Source: Smittia aterrima
Taxonomy: Eukaryota; Arthropoda; Insecta; Diptera; Chironomidae
Reading direction: 5' to 3'
Assembly (NCBI GenBank): GCA_033063855.1
Contig: CP093830.1
Location: 18,786,854 to 18,850,853 of the forward strand
Length of the DNA: 64,000 nucleotides
Shown here: one piece after another, positions 35,482 to 49,300 of the stretch
Numbering within the stretch: position 1 is the stretch's first letter
How the letters are laid out: each line of letters begins with the position of its first letter
Translations under genes and position numbers: made by a program
The notes under the pieces: generated by a model
Told to the model about the DNA's origin: nothing
Databases searched by the model: none
What the model saw: only the letters and a program-made list of their open reading frames with translations

Positions 35482-38400
35482 ATTCTTCTTAAATTGTTAA
35501 AATTGAATTCAACTTCACTGTTGTCAATTCTTCACTCACTTCACTCTTCATCAATTTCACACCCTAACAAGGATTCGTTCACAGACTACGTGAATTTGAT
35601 CTCTCAAGTTCCCCCCGCATGAAATCTTTTTCGCGCTAAAAAATAAACAGAGAACAAACTTGAGTCTGAATTGCTGAGAATTAAAACAGCCAATGCAGCA
35701 AGACGCCAACTACGAACTCAACATCTCTAAATCTTCAAGCCATCATCGGTCTGCGAGCTCTACAAAAGGTATCGGCTCCTTCCACATGAAAGTGTCATTT
35801 AAAAAACTGTGAAATTAAATTCCTTCTGATAACAATTGTCAATTGTTTTTTTAATGAAACTTTTCTAATAAAACTACTCTTGTGACAAAAACCCTCATTC
35901 AGGAGCTTTAAACTTTTCTATGAAATTCTGTCTACACGAAAGCTTTTACTTTTCTGTTTTCACGATTTCAGAAAAGTTCTTTTGGGAGTTATGTATGACA
36001 CGAGACTTTGAACTTCCCCCAGCTAACATTTTTTCTCATCAATTGAGTCTTTAATTTTCATTCCGGTGACATTTGTGAACAGAACGAGTGAGCTTTGTGG
36101 TAAGGAGTGAATAATAGCTCAAGTCGTTATCACAAACCTGTTCATGTTTGGTCTTGTGGCAGAGTTGAACTTGACGCACCTTTCAGGTATTCTGGAAAGC
36201 TTTATCGGCCAAGACCTTTTACTGAAGTTGACAAAATGTCTGATAAGTACAACCTGGGAGTTGAATACTTTAAATTATCCTAAGAAGCTTTAACTTTCTC
36301 TCAGAATTCACAAGAGAGTTGTTAATGTTTGAACGGATGAAAATTTTCAATGTTAGATTTCGAACGAAAATATTTTCTTGATGCATATTCTTGGAATAAT
36401 ACGTTTTGCATATATTGGAACTGAATTGCAATTCATTCAGCCTTTTAAATGTATTAAAGGATGTGCTACCGACATTCACCAGCGTCGCCGTTATTTGATT
36501 TCGGATTCATTTCTTTCATTTGCAGATTCAAACTGTCTCGAATTCAAAGCTTTGCTGACACTTTAGGTGCGATACACACGGAGCATGGCTTGATCCTTAC
36601 AGAAACACTCTCAACCCGGCTTATTGCCAGAAAAGTATTTCCGACAATGAAATGAAGGGCAAATATAATCAGAGCTCTGTAAAACTTAAAATAGCACGCT
36701 CAAAAACTTAAAGTGAAATTGACGACGAAGTTGAGTAATTGGATTGACTTCGTCGTAAACCAATTATAAATCTTGAATTCGTGTAAACAAGCGATAAAAG
36801 ATTTTTCAACGACAAAACGCTCCACGAAAGTTTATTTTTTGCTGATTCAAGAGAAAAATAAGTTTTCTAACTTTAAACTAGAAACTGTCAGATAAAAACT
36901 TTTCAAAAATTGATGCGAAGTTCGATTCGGTTTTGCAGTCGATTTGTCACAGTACAATGCTCTTGTCCAACTTCAAACGAGCAGAGAAAGCATTTTGGTA
37001 AGTTCATCGTCAGAGAAAACATCAGAGAGATAGCGAGAGCACTTCTAGGAAAACTCTTGTCATTGAAAACGAGAATTTTCCGTGTAAACTCGAGCGCATC
37101 TAATTGGATTGAAGAGATTTCCTAAAAATAAACGTTTTCGTTTCGCCGCCGCAAAGTTAATTGAATGTTACGTTAATGAGCGTCCTTAACATAATGATTC
37201 GTTGACAAATAAGCTGACGACTCTTTCACAAAACGATGAATAGGAGTGAGACATTTTGGGAAAGTTAATTACTTACGATGATTCAATTAATGATCTTACA
37301 AATTGACTTCAAGTGCTCGTTCAATTTGGCGGCTAACCCAACAGCTTTACAGTCTCAAATTCAAGCACAACAAGCCAGATCGTCAAATTGCAAATCACAG
37401 ACAGAACAATTTGTGTTCGTTTCGTCTCGTTACATAGATTGCAATCGATTACATTCTCATTCATACGCCTGAGGAATGATTTCCTGTTAACTTCACAGAT
37501 AGCAACTAAGGAAGCTCGTAATGATGTGCTCGACTTAACCGACTTTCTAGGAATTTATTATCGGCACGAGCGACGGAGACTCAATTATTTAAATAGCCTT
37601 CTCTCCGTTTGCTGTCCGTTTACAAATGAATTGCGTCGTCTTTATTGAATTTTCATTACAAAGCTTTTAAGATCTGTCATTTTGAAAAGCTTTCAAGTTT
37701 CTCTTCGAGTTTAAATCAAATAATCTTGAATAAGATTTAAATTGAAAATGCAAAACTCTGAAGAGAACAGAGATTGGCTTTTAGCGATCGATATGCATAT
37801 GAGGTCACGACACAGTCGAAGCTGTCGCCAGAGGCAACGACAGCATCTGCTTCGATCTATTCAATCAAACTCATATTCAAAAGTTAAACGAATGAGTAAA
37901 AAAAAAGTAAAAACTCAAGGGAAATGAAGTAAAAAGTGCACTTCTCGATTCGTATCGAGGTATCAACAAGATTCATTTATTTCGCGACACGACAGAAAAG
38001 GAAGTTTGCTTCCTGCCACAACACAAACACGAGAAATGCAATCATGAAATGAGTTAGTTCAAGTGACTGCTTTCAAACAAAATTTGTTACGCAAACATTA
38101 AAATTAATTAAAAGTTTAATTTGAGTTTTCTCCTCAACGACGCGTCTAATGACTCGAATGATTTCCATGACGTCAACGCCGAGTTTTAATTATGTTTCCA
38201 AGGATTTACGATTGTGGACTTCGGCGGAAAAATTATCTCCACTGAGGCTTCAAAATTCACCCTCAATTACTAATTTTAGAAGCTTAACATTACCCAAAAC
38301 GAGATTCTAAAAATAAAATTATGTTGCTTGTGCAGCTTTGTAAACACAATCAGACATTCACAGACGGGCATTTCGTAGGTTTTTTTATTTGGCAATGATG

Positions 38401-39602
38401 AGCGATGTGAACTTTGTTCGATGGAGCGTGACGACTCCTTCACAAATCTTCTTATATCAACTTGAATGGTATGCGAAGGAGGGAAGGTCGGCAATGATTT
38501 CCTTATGCGTCAGTGGCTAAGTGATTGGACTACCGAGATTTTGAATACGACCATCTCATGAGTTTTGCTCCTTTAAGCGTCAGCACGAGCAAAGAAAAAA
38601 TATTCTCGTGAAAAGACTTTTCTTTTGCGGAGAAAAATCACGTCCGCAACTTTCCTCGGATTTCCGGATTTTCTTGAGTTTGTTTTGCTAAGAAAACCCG
38701 CATGAAAAATAATTCTGAAAACTGTTTGAGTGAATTATGCATTGAAGCCTCAACCTGAAGAAGAAGTTTTCTCTTCTCATTAGAGCTCGTTTCTCGCTTC
38801 ATTTATGCCAAAAGAATTAATCAGAAAATAAATTTGCGTGGGAGTTAACTTCTTTGAATTTCTTTCTTTTTTTCTCGCACGAAACATCTGAAAAAACTCA
38901 CATCAAACTTTTGAATGAAAAGCTTAAAGTTGAATTGATGACGCTAAGATGTCATTTGCTTGATAAGGGTTACATGCCAAGCAATTTGTTGAAAGTCCAA
39001 GCAAAACGAAATCAGACAGGTCTCAATTAAAGTTTTCAGAGCTTAGCCGTCAACGGCGAGAAAAACGAAATCATATCTGGACTTGATGGATGGGCGGAAT
39101 GAAGATTAAACATTCATTCAACAAAATGCGAAAGCTGCCACCGCAATATTTTAATATCAAATGGCAACGGCATCTGAATGAATACGAATCGTTAATTGAA
39201 ACTTGACCCAGGAAGCCAAACAAATAATTGCTCGGTAAACGACGAGAATTCAAACAATTAATATTCGACAGCAAGTTGCCATAAATTTCAATTTGAATGT
39301 AGTTTCAGGATGAGAAGGAGAAGAAAATGTTCGCACACCTGGAATATTTTAAACTTTGACCTGCACAGCTTTTCGTTTCAAACTTTTCTAATGCAAAATT
39401 CATTGAAGTTAACGCGCATGATTGAAGCTTTTCGAACTCAGGAGAGAACAAACCTTCTCGTTCACCGTTGTTCTCAGTTCATATCAAACCTTCGAATAGG
39501 ACAGAAGTCTTTTTGAAACATATCACACGACACAGTCACTTAGGCAGAGGAATTTATATTTTTGATAAAAATAAGTGAAGTGACAAAAATTTCTTTCGCG
39601 AC
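35482..39602. other. Gene-poor region, 4.1 kb, upstream of the tandem finger genes
   Basis: No exon chain or domain was found. At 37742-37927 two plus-strand frames are open together, one Arg/Ser/Gln-rich, but neither has splice support or a recognisable family. The left end carries the zinc-finger gene's promoter and the right end the promoter of the first tandem gene. Confidence 0.45.
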
Positions 39603-42384
39603 ATGTTTTGGTTTTTACGACGAACCGGCGCAGCAAATTTTCTCAACTCCTTCAACAGCAGTACATCAAAAGTCGCTGCGAGGAGTGACAAGAGTGTTTC
39701 AGGTTGTTAGCAAAGTCATTCATAGTTTGGACGAGTCAAGTTGTTGAACATAAATAAATGACTTTAAGTGTCGTCGTGTGTAAGCACGAGCTTGAGGAAA
39801 AGAAAAGCTTTGCTTTCGATTCAGAGAGAGCCTGGCAAATGTTCCAACAATATAAAAGTTTAATCGATTGTTGTGCGATAAAAATAGCTCGTCAAACAAC
39901 TTCAAATCCAAAACCGTATGTTGCAAAGCGAGAGAGAGAGCGAGGAGAAGGCACTTTATGTAATGAAAAATTATACAAATCCTTAAACGTGATTTGGAAT
40001 TTTAAAAAGATTCGAAACGTGAATGAGATATCATTCTATGATCCGCTGTTGCTGTTGTGCTTGCTATCCCTCCCCGTTCGTTTCGAATCACTTTGTTGAA
40101 ACAAAGCATCGCTTAGTTGAATAAATGTCGTTTAAACGAGCTAAAGACGAGAGCGAGGGAGGCAATTTAAGCTCCGGCAGAGAATGTGACGTGCATAGAA
40201 ACAGCAACATACTCATCATAATTAATTTTCGAGAGCTTTCTCATGCAATTTTCTTTTTCAATTAGCGACGATGGCTTTGCGAATGAAGCAAGATTCTCTG
40301 TAATAAATTGTTTAATTACACGTACTCTCTGTAGAGAGTATTCTGAGGAGGATGAACCTCTTGCAAAAACTAAGTGTGTTACTAATAGGTCCACGGACGA
40401 TGAAGATGACTCGACGGATTCCTTTTATCTATGATCTCCTTTCCATCCCCCACATGTCACTTTATCCTTCAGTTAATGAATAATTAAGAGCTTTCCCTTA
40501 TTCGTCCATTATAAAGTCATAAAATCTCTCGCTCATCCTTTCTCGCTTTATTGCGGAGCGGGATTCGGGTTTCGTTGTTTGGATGGAAAATTAACTCGTA
40601 AACCCACTTCTCTCTTGTTTCGTAGATAAAACCAATTCATGGCTCCGCTTTCGCTATGGTCGATTGAGCGTGGATTCTGATGATCAGAACTTCAATAAAA
40701 AATATGACATTGAAGATGACGACGATGAAGAGAATGACTATGAAGTCGACGCAAAGTGTTGCGATCAAATGGATGCAAACGGGAATCCAGTGAGCAATAA
40801 AAATCAAAACGAAAGCACAGTCGGATGTTCTCAATGCGATTGTATCGAAGTAAAAGTCGATAGTCCGGATAAAAACACTGACAATGAGACGAGTACTGGA
40901 CGACAAAAGGAGCAGAGCGTAATGGAAAAAATTATATCAATGACACTCTCTGACTATGGTAAGTTGCTTTTCATCATTTGTCACTTCCGCTTCCTTCTCG
41001 AGACGACGACAAAGGGTTGAGAAACAACAAGCGATTGAAGCTTTTGTTCATCCTTTCCGCTTGAGAGAATCTTTTATTTATGAGTTTATTTATTCATCAA
41101 TCTTGCTTCGAGTCTGTTTAAATCTCACTTGCGACATAAATTTTCATTCTCAATGAAAAATGAAGAACGAGCTCGCGCTACGAGTTACAATGAGCTGCAG
41201 ACAATTCTTCTCAGCTTAGTCTTGTGAAAGGAAACTTGTAAAAGCTTTAAAAAGCTCTCCAATTAGTGAAGGAAGTCGCATCAAATCAGAAAAAAATTTA
41301 AATTCATTACAAAAGAGAGGACGAACTTCCTTCACAGAGAACAAAAGTTCTGACGTTGAAAAGAAACTTTTTTCTTGCTTCGCTCATCGTAGTTGCGGCG
41401 GAAAATAAGCCGTTTTAATTAAATGGGAGGAAAGTTTCGTCGAATCTTTTTCTCGGCGGCGCCAAAAACCGCAAGTCGTTTAAACAAAAGCGGAGAAACT
41501 TTGGACGAAATCGCTTGGAAAGCCTGACGAGCAAAAGAAGACAAAGAGAAAAAAAGCTCTGCGGCTAAAACAATTTTCGTTTTACGTCAATCGAGCAGTA
41601 TCGCTTGTTCGTGTCAATTGACTTTCCCATGATTGATTAGCAAACATTCTCTGTCACGTTTTGATCACATTCTCTCTCTCTCCTTTCAGATGAGTCACTG
41701 ACTTGTAGCGTTTGCGATCGAGCATTTCACTGTCACCGTCAACTCGCTTCACATCAGCAAAAGAAAAGACATTTCGGGTAAGCGAACACGAATTGAGTTT
41801 TACGTAAACGACGAGTCATAAATCATGATCTGATTGTATCAACGGCTTGAACTCGAGAAGTCTCATCATCTCCGAGCATCAAGTCGAGCGATTTATGAAA
41901 GAAATTTGAGTTTTGACAGATTTTTCTTTAGGTGAAAACCTATGAGATCTCTACGTCATGCTCATGCTTATAATCTCAGAGCTAAGTCGAGTAGAAAATC
42001 ACAAAATTTAGAGCCGCGGGTGATGAATTTCATCTCATTCTCTCACATCCGTTTTTGATGGCGTGTAATCTTTTCTATTGTGAATAAATTATTCGGATTT
42101 TCCGTCTCAGAGCTTGAAACATTTCTTAGCTCATCATAACGATTGTCAAAACCTTAAACTTAATTCTCTTCATTATTTTCCTTAGATGCGCTGCTTGTGA
42201 TACAATTTTTCCATCTCTTATGCAAATGGAGCATCATAAAGAAGAGTACGAACATTGGAGTGACTCTGATGAGTATCAACAACCTTGTTGTCGACGTAAC
42301 CGTAGAGATGATGACTTTGATTTCTCGGACTCGGAAGGATTTACAAGCGATGCTGAGAGCGAAGACTTGGAACGGCTTTTGTGA
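39603..42384 (+). CDS. Tandem two-finger acidic protein, copy 1
   Basis: Four exons: 39603-39702, 40626-40958, 41690-41777 and 42186-42384, giving 239 residues. Exon 1 encodes MFWFLRRTGAANFLNSFNS and ends in phase 1 at a weak donor (GTTGTT). Exon 2 opens with RFRYGRLSVDSDDQNF and is acidic and Asn-rich. Exons 3 and 4 each carry one finger of spacing C-x2-C-x12-H-x5-H: CSVCDRAFHCHRQLASHQQK and CAACDTIFPSLMQMEHHKEE. These are followed by EHWSDSDEY, a CCRRNRRDD patch and an acidic end (SDAESEDLERLL). The spacing is that of U1C/JAZ-type fingers, often RNA- or dsRNA-binding, but function here is unknown. AATAAA lies about 55 bases past the stop. I do not recognise a named orthologue. Confidence 0.82.
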
Positions 42385-45300
42385 ACATTTGTTCTCTTGA
42401 AAATGTGAAACTTTAAATCAGCTTACAAAGTTTCAATCCAATAAAACGAATTGTAAAGATGCTAAAGGATTTCAATATCTTCTCTCACATCAATTTCCTT
42501 TTGACAGAAACTTACTCATCCCCAGACGATAAGTCATCGAGGATGTGCGGTCTCACATCACTCCGCAAGATTTTCACTTAGCGCGCGGGTAAATAAGAAG
42601 CCTCGCATGAGAAAACGCGATAAAATCAAGTAAATGGATCCCCTGCGAGCTTCGAAGAATCGCTTCGAGAAAGTTGCAAGAAAGCGAAAAGTTCTCGTTC
42701 CGCTGCTTCACCCAAAATGAAATCCATTTAAAACAATTTCTGGTAATAAACAATTTAAAGCTCGACGGTGCGGTGTGTAAATTATTCACCATCAGATCTT
42801 CTTTCCGAATCCTTTCCTTCGCTTAATCAGCAAGACTTCTTGTCGACGTCGAGTGAGAACGAAAAGGTTGATGCGTGTGCATTATTAATCGAGAAGCAAG
42901 CAAGCTGGCAAAATAAACGTTTTTTTTTCGTTAATAAATGTCATGTTCGTCAGTTGACGGTTGTTTGTCAGTTAATCCGGATGATCTCGCAGGTTTCCGT
43001 CGACCACATGTGGGAACGTCAAGCTCACTGCTCTCTCTTTATTCTGTGTCCCGACTTTGTTTGTGTAAGATAAATAAAGCTCTGAGTGTAGAGACAAACA
43101 GGGCCCAGCTAAAAACGAGCCTTACATTGACATAGCAGGTGAATTACAAGGATGATTTATAGAGGAAAAGCCGTGCAGTATATTTGGATGTCCCATCGGA
43201 CGAATTCACTAACAAGAACAAACAAAAATGCGATGAAACGATTCCTCACCTCAATCATAGAAGGATGAAGACTTCTATTGAGCAAATCCTGTTGTAAACA
43301 AACAACGATTGTTTGTCTTGACGACGAAGTAATAATGCGAAAACATATTCGCAATTTATTCGCATGTCGTTTGCTCTGCTTGGGAAAGAAAAACATTATC
43401 GTTAAGTTGGAGGAGTAATGGCTCTGAGCAAACATCATAAATGCGGAGAGTTTTATTTTTGGCATCCTTCAACGAACTGATATTAGCTGAATACAAAATG
43501 AAAGCAACTTGTTCCGCCAAGGAATCAGTTTACGTTTAGTAACGAAATGTTTCTCCCTTGAGCGTCTGTCGTTCGTTATCCGTTATCCGAAGGGAAGATC
43601 TCATAAATCTGTTGCGTGCTTCATAATTTATATTTAGTCATTTTCGTTCACGTTCAAGCAAGCAGATAACTCTTGAAATAGATTTCTGTGTGGCAGACTT
43701 TATTGTACTTTGCTCACCCACCTCGTCACGCTGCTCAACCTTCATTCGTCTTGTTAGAAACTGAAAAGAAGATTGATTCCTTCTTTGAACGAGCGCAGCA
43801 TTACTTTCATTGTTGTTTTGGCGAAGGAGAAAAAGGCGAAAACTTTCATTGTTAAGTTGACACTGTGAGCGAAAGTGACACGAGGAAGGAAAGAAGAAGA
43901 AAAGCAATCATTCAAGAAATTTCTTCAATATTCATTAGAGTTCGTAAAAGTTTTTTTGTCTTTTACGAACTTTTAAAAACTATTTCAGCCTTCGGGACGG
44001 AAAAACTTTATTTTCTCGTTGCGAAAAAGCCCTTAGGCGTAGGAGTTTCTATGGAAACATTCGATGGGAACAGACAACTGCAACTTTAAGACAACAAAAG
44101 CGATGAGATTACGACGCTATTGTTCTTTAATCTTTCGCTTATTGGAAGCTTTTATGCTCAGACGAAGAAATAAATCCCATTCCAAAATACTGAATAAACT
44201 TTTGTGCTTTTCGAGTTCATTTAAATAGATTAAGAGAGCTGATAGAAGAACAACGTCTGATCACGAATTGGCAGCAAATGAAACCATCAAAGTGGCGAGA
44301 GAGGGTGGTAAAGGAGGTAACTACATTGGAAAAGCTTCGTGCGAAATAATTGGAAACCCGACAAGAACATAACGAAATGCTTTCCGATATGTAAAGGGTC
44401 GAAATAATTGCTTTTACCATCGTTTAATGAAGGAAGATATCGATTAGACAATGAATTCAGATTGTTATCGCTTATGGTTTTGTGGGAGAAAACGAGTCGA
44501 GTTTGTTGAAGTTGAACGCGCTCCATTTGAATCAACAAAAGCTTTTGAAATCGTTAATCCATTGAAAGCCATTAAATAAAAACTTTTTTCAGATAACGAT
44601 TTCATCGTAAAATATAATTTGGATTTTAAGCTAAATTTACGAAACTTTCTACCGAAATAAAGCTTTTCTCCGAATAGACGAGGAAGGAGCTTTGAAACGA
44701 AAGCGTTTAATGATTCATTCTTTCGTTTCGAATCCGTGAATTCGTCTTATTAAATCATTGAAAGCGATATCTGAATCGGGGATTTCATCAAGCGACGTCA
44801 ATGACATTGTTCAGTGAGAAGGTAGATGAGGTTAAAGGTTGATCGATCAGGAATCGATGCCTCGAGATAGAGGAAGCGAAATGTGTAAGCGATTTGTTTC
44901 ATCATATTCGAGTCATTGAACAGCAAAATGTGTTCTCTTCCTCAAACAAAATTCTTCTCGAATTAAGGACAACACAAAATTGACGATTCCTTCGAGAAAT
45001 TAATTTTAAGATTCAACCGAACACTACTGAGATTTACATAAAATCTCTCGTGGTCAACATATCAACCTCAACACGAAAATCTACTTTCGAATAAAATGAG
45101 AACTTCCGTCTCTGCCAGAGACTCTCTGGGCCAAGCTTCAAAGTATTAACGACGAGAAGGAGAAGAAGGAAATTTACGAGTTTCTATTTTAATCCGTGAA
45201 TGTTGCAGCAGCAGCCGTCCGACTTTTCCTCCGTGAATTTAATTAATTTATTTCCTTTTCCATAAGCTCACAGATCAAGAATGAATTAATATTAATATAA

Positions 45301-46376
45301 AAATGAGAAATCGATTGAAACTTCCATGACGGGCGATGAATGCTTCGGTAAGAAAGTTGAGTTAATTTGGAAAGTTTGACGCGTCGAAGATTTACAGCTT
45401 CCTCGATCGTAAAAGTGTTTTTACTGTAACATGACAAAGAAAAAGAGTAAAGCTTGCGATTCGTTTAACTGCTTAACAGCAAATAAACAACTTGACAACA
45501 ATGGTCCAGCTGCAATCGATAGTAGCAACAGCAGGCGTCGACAAAAAGTCGCTTCGATTAATTTAATGAACCGAAATTCAATCGAAACGCTCCACTGAAT
45601 ATTTCATGTTGCATGATGTTCTAGTAAAAATAAAAATCGCTTGTGTCCAAAAATAAATTACAATTTGCAGGCTGTCGCTGACTCTCGTCCTTTTATTATT
45701 CATAAATTTACGTCAAAGCTTAGGACCGTGACAGACAATTTTAATTAAAAATGACGAAAATCAATTTTGCTTTCCGTTCTCGCTCTGCTTTTTCTGTAAA
45801 TAGCATTCCCAGTAGATATTTAAACCTTAAAAAGTTGCCTACAATATCAAACACACTTCTGCCCACAAAACGACTCGCAATAAAATTTTTAAGGAATGCG
45901 AAGACTGCGATTGACGACTACGACGAAAATGTCTCGGAAAACATTGTGTAAGGTCAGAGGAAGTCGAACCTGCCCGGCTATTTCTAATTTCCAAAGACAA
46001 GTGAAAGCAAACTTCTCAATGAAATTCTTTCTCCGATCTCACAATCGTTTCTTCGAAAGTCCTGCGCATGCCATTGAAAGATTTCGAATCCGGCAAACAA
46101 ACAGAAAAGCACAAGCAGTCAAACTTCATTCTCTCAGTTTATTTACGAAGCTCAATCAGAGAAGTCGCGTTTGGTTCATTTGTCGGCAGTCGAGACAGAA
46201 CAATTTACATATCATGATTACGGTGAATGTGAGATGAGAAAGATCTTTGAATATTTAAGTTCTAATTGAGGAATAATTGAAATCGATATTGAACCTTGAA
46301 AGCTTTGTTTATAATTCTCTCATAAAATGTGCAACTAATGAAAATCAAATAGAAATCAATTCGATAAGGAACAAAA
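42385..46376. other. Spacer between the two tandem finger genes
   Basis: About 4 kb. It starts with the copy 1 3' UTR (AATAAA near 42441). No exon was found. The frames at 43157-43465 (-) and 45751-46237 (+) lack domains and splice support. No duplicated flanking sequence was noticed by eye, which fits an old duplication. Confidence 0.45.
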
Positions 46377-49300
46377 ATGTTTTGGATTTTACGTCGGACC
46401 GGAGCCGCCAATTTCTTCAATTCGATCAATAATAATTACGCAACAAATGTGTACAACGACTCAGGTAGACGTCGAATTTCTTCTTTGGTTCTGAATCGTT
46501 CGGCGTGAGCATTAAGAGGGGAGCCGAAATGTTTGTTGATCGTGGAAAACTTTTCCCATTACTAAGAGAACAAATCGATAAATTTTGACACTTCTAAGTA
46601 GAAGCAACCTTTTAGTTTCGTGTTTGCAAATGCCTTCGATTGTTCATGACATTCAAAAATTCCTCCGGAAATGTATTCAAATATTTGTGGGGCTTCAACC
46701 AAAGGAAAGTAAAGGATTCACTGGGTGGAGCTGTTAACAGACTTTGCAAAGACTTGCAGCTTGTAAAAGCTTTACAAGTCGAGCTTTTGTAGGCGTTTAT
46801 TGGCCGAGTTTATGAAGGCTTTCAAAAGCTTTCGTATTGATGTTGTGGAAGGAACATTTATTTTCATTATTCAACGAAAGTATGTTCAGTCTCTTGTATG
46901 AAGATCCGAAACACCCACAAAAGCCCCGCCAACAAGAAAAAAAAGGAAACTCTCTGGGAAAACTTTCACTTAAAAAGCTTTGTAGCGGAAAATCGAAGAG
47001 AGAATCTTGTCAACAAGTTTCTGACGCATCTCAACAAGGGAAATGGGTTAATATCAATCTCAATCAATGCTCAGCCTCGAGCTGTACGCTTTTTCACGTT
47101 CGTGATTAATCCTCGTATTCTCTAGTGCCGCAATATTTGATATCAGCCGTTGTCATGAACTTGCATTTAACAATGTCATTCTATTATGAACTTTCGCATT
47201 GTTAGGCGTTGATAACTCTTTTTTTAGAATAAAGTGTGGTCGTGGTTGTTTGGTACAGACAACGCTCGCGAGCTAATGAACTTTTAATTTGCGCTGCGGC
47301 GAACGAGGAAAATTTAATAGCAAAACCCGTCGAATTAGAAGAGACGAACAAAAAAAAAGCGCTAGTCACGCCTTTTCTATTTCAACCGCACTCATCCGTC
47401 ACAAATTTCATTAACAATTTCAGGTAAAAACAGCTCGCGGCAACGATTTCGCTATGGCAGGTTAAGCGTTGATTCAGATGATCAAAACTTTAACAACAAG
47501 GATAATAACGCAGACGAGTGTCAGTTGGTGAATGGCGAAAGTCTTGCATATTCGTATTGTGATAGTCTGAGGAAGAATTCGTGCGTTGACAAGAACGGGA
47601 ACAACTTGCCTGAAGATAATTTGAACAATAACTTTTACAAGGGCTCCACCGAGAATGACAATAGCGTGAAAGCATCGAAACAAGTTGACCAGAAAGCAAT
47701 CACGAGGTTGCAAGCAATGGCCATGTCCGACGACGAAGACTATGGTAAGATAACAAACGAAGAACTGTGTCGCAAACAAAATTTTCTCCCTTTATTCTTT
47801 TTGCTTCAGTGAACCGAAATCCTTTTGAATAATAAATCTTAGATTTCCATCGATTTCCCTTCTTCTCTCAGCGATCTAACCGAAATCATTTTTTTTTCTT
47901 GCACGTTCGTTCTCCTTCGTCGGTAATTTGAAAAAGCTCCCAATTCAAATTGAAAAGTTTGTCCTTTCAAGGGATTCCTAGGCAATGAGCTTAAGTAGAA
48001 ATTTCCTCGATTGAAACTTTGTTTCGTGGAAAATAAACAAAAAATATTTCAACAAACACTCGATGAAGTAAATATTATGTCGACGATTCTATGAAAAGCT
48101 CCGCACGCTGCAGTCTGTCGAGTCAGTCAACGCTGCACAAACAAAACGTGCAATATCGACTGCTGCGAGAATCGATAAGCAAAGCCAGTTTTATCGCTTT
48201 TTTTCAATGACGGGGGAAATTGTCAACTTTTAATTAGAATCTGAGTTGTTTGTGAAAGTTAGGCAGCTTCCGATGAAAAGCTTTAGCTGTAATTAAAAAA
48301 CGAGCAACTACTTTGTTGCTATTTTAATGATTAGCGTCCAAGTGCCACGAGCATCATTAGAGAAATATTTCATCAATAGCAATGCCATCGCCTTCGGTGT
48401 TGTGTCTGCAAATGATTTAATTAAAGGACTCGCTGAGCTGAGCAAAAGAAAATTGATTAAGTGAAAGAATTAATTAGAGCTTTAGCTTCTTTCTTTCGTC
48501 TCCTTCGACACATTTGTTGTCGAAGAAAAAAGTCGACGACTTATCCATGAAAGTTTCAGATTTCCCTTGAAGTATTTAAGGTTTTTGGTTCAGCTTCTCA
48601 GAGGAAAGCAAATATTTGCTCGAAAAATTGCTTCGCTTTTGAGTCTCTGCGTTCGATTTTTTCAATTTTTTCTTTCTCTTTGCTTTTCCACTTGTGCCAT
48701 TTCCCTTTAGATGAGTCTTTAACGTGCAACGTTTGTGATCGGGCCTTTCATTGCCATCGACAGCTTGAGTCGCATCAGCAGAAAAAGAGACACTTTGGGT
48801 GAGTGGAACGTGATGGAGTAGATAGAAGCAGCATTTAAAAAAGCCTTAAGGAACATGAGAGATAAATCATGTCGTGCATTATTTCGTCCCGACTATCAAA
48901 CCTCCCGGATAAGAAAATCTCTCTTTAATGGGCCTTGAGTCGAGATTCGATTTTCTCTGTCATAAAAGAAGCTTCGAGCAACATTAAAAGGTCAAAACTT
49001 GAGCGACAGGAATAGCAAGAAGTATGAGCAGAATAAATTTACGAAATATTCTCGACGTCTTCTGCTTATGAAAGCGAAAGTCTATTGTGCTCAATCAACT
49101 TCTAGCAAAGTAAAAGAGCTTCCGCTGATGTCTGCCTTGAGAAGCTTTCTCTCTTCTATATTTAATATATTCATGAGTCTCATGCTGCGAACCATTTTCA
49201 AGAATTGATACAAATTTCCGATACTCTTAGTTTATGAGGAGGCCCTTAAAGTTCAGGCACGTTTCGTCGAAGTGATTGAAGGGCCTTAAAAATCGCTTAT

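Noticed and set aside
37742..37927. Arg/Ser/Gln-rich frame upstream of the tandem finger genes
   Set aside because: Considered as their first exon, but the matching MFW start exons at 39603 and 46377 fit far better in both phase and homology.
38506..38575. tRNA-like A-box (TGGCTAAGTGATTGG) with a vague clover-leaf look
   Set aside because: No B-box (GGTTCRANNCC) follows and the acceptor ends do not pair; at most a decayed remnant.
40323..40340. Inverted repeat TACTCTC-TGTA-GAGAGTA
   Set aside because: A single seven-base stem without a U-run or conserved context; expected by chance in 64 kb.
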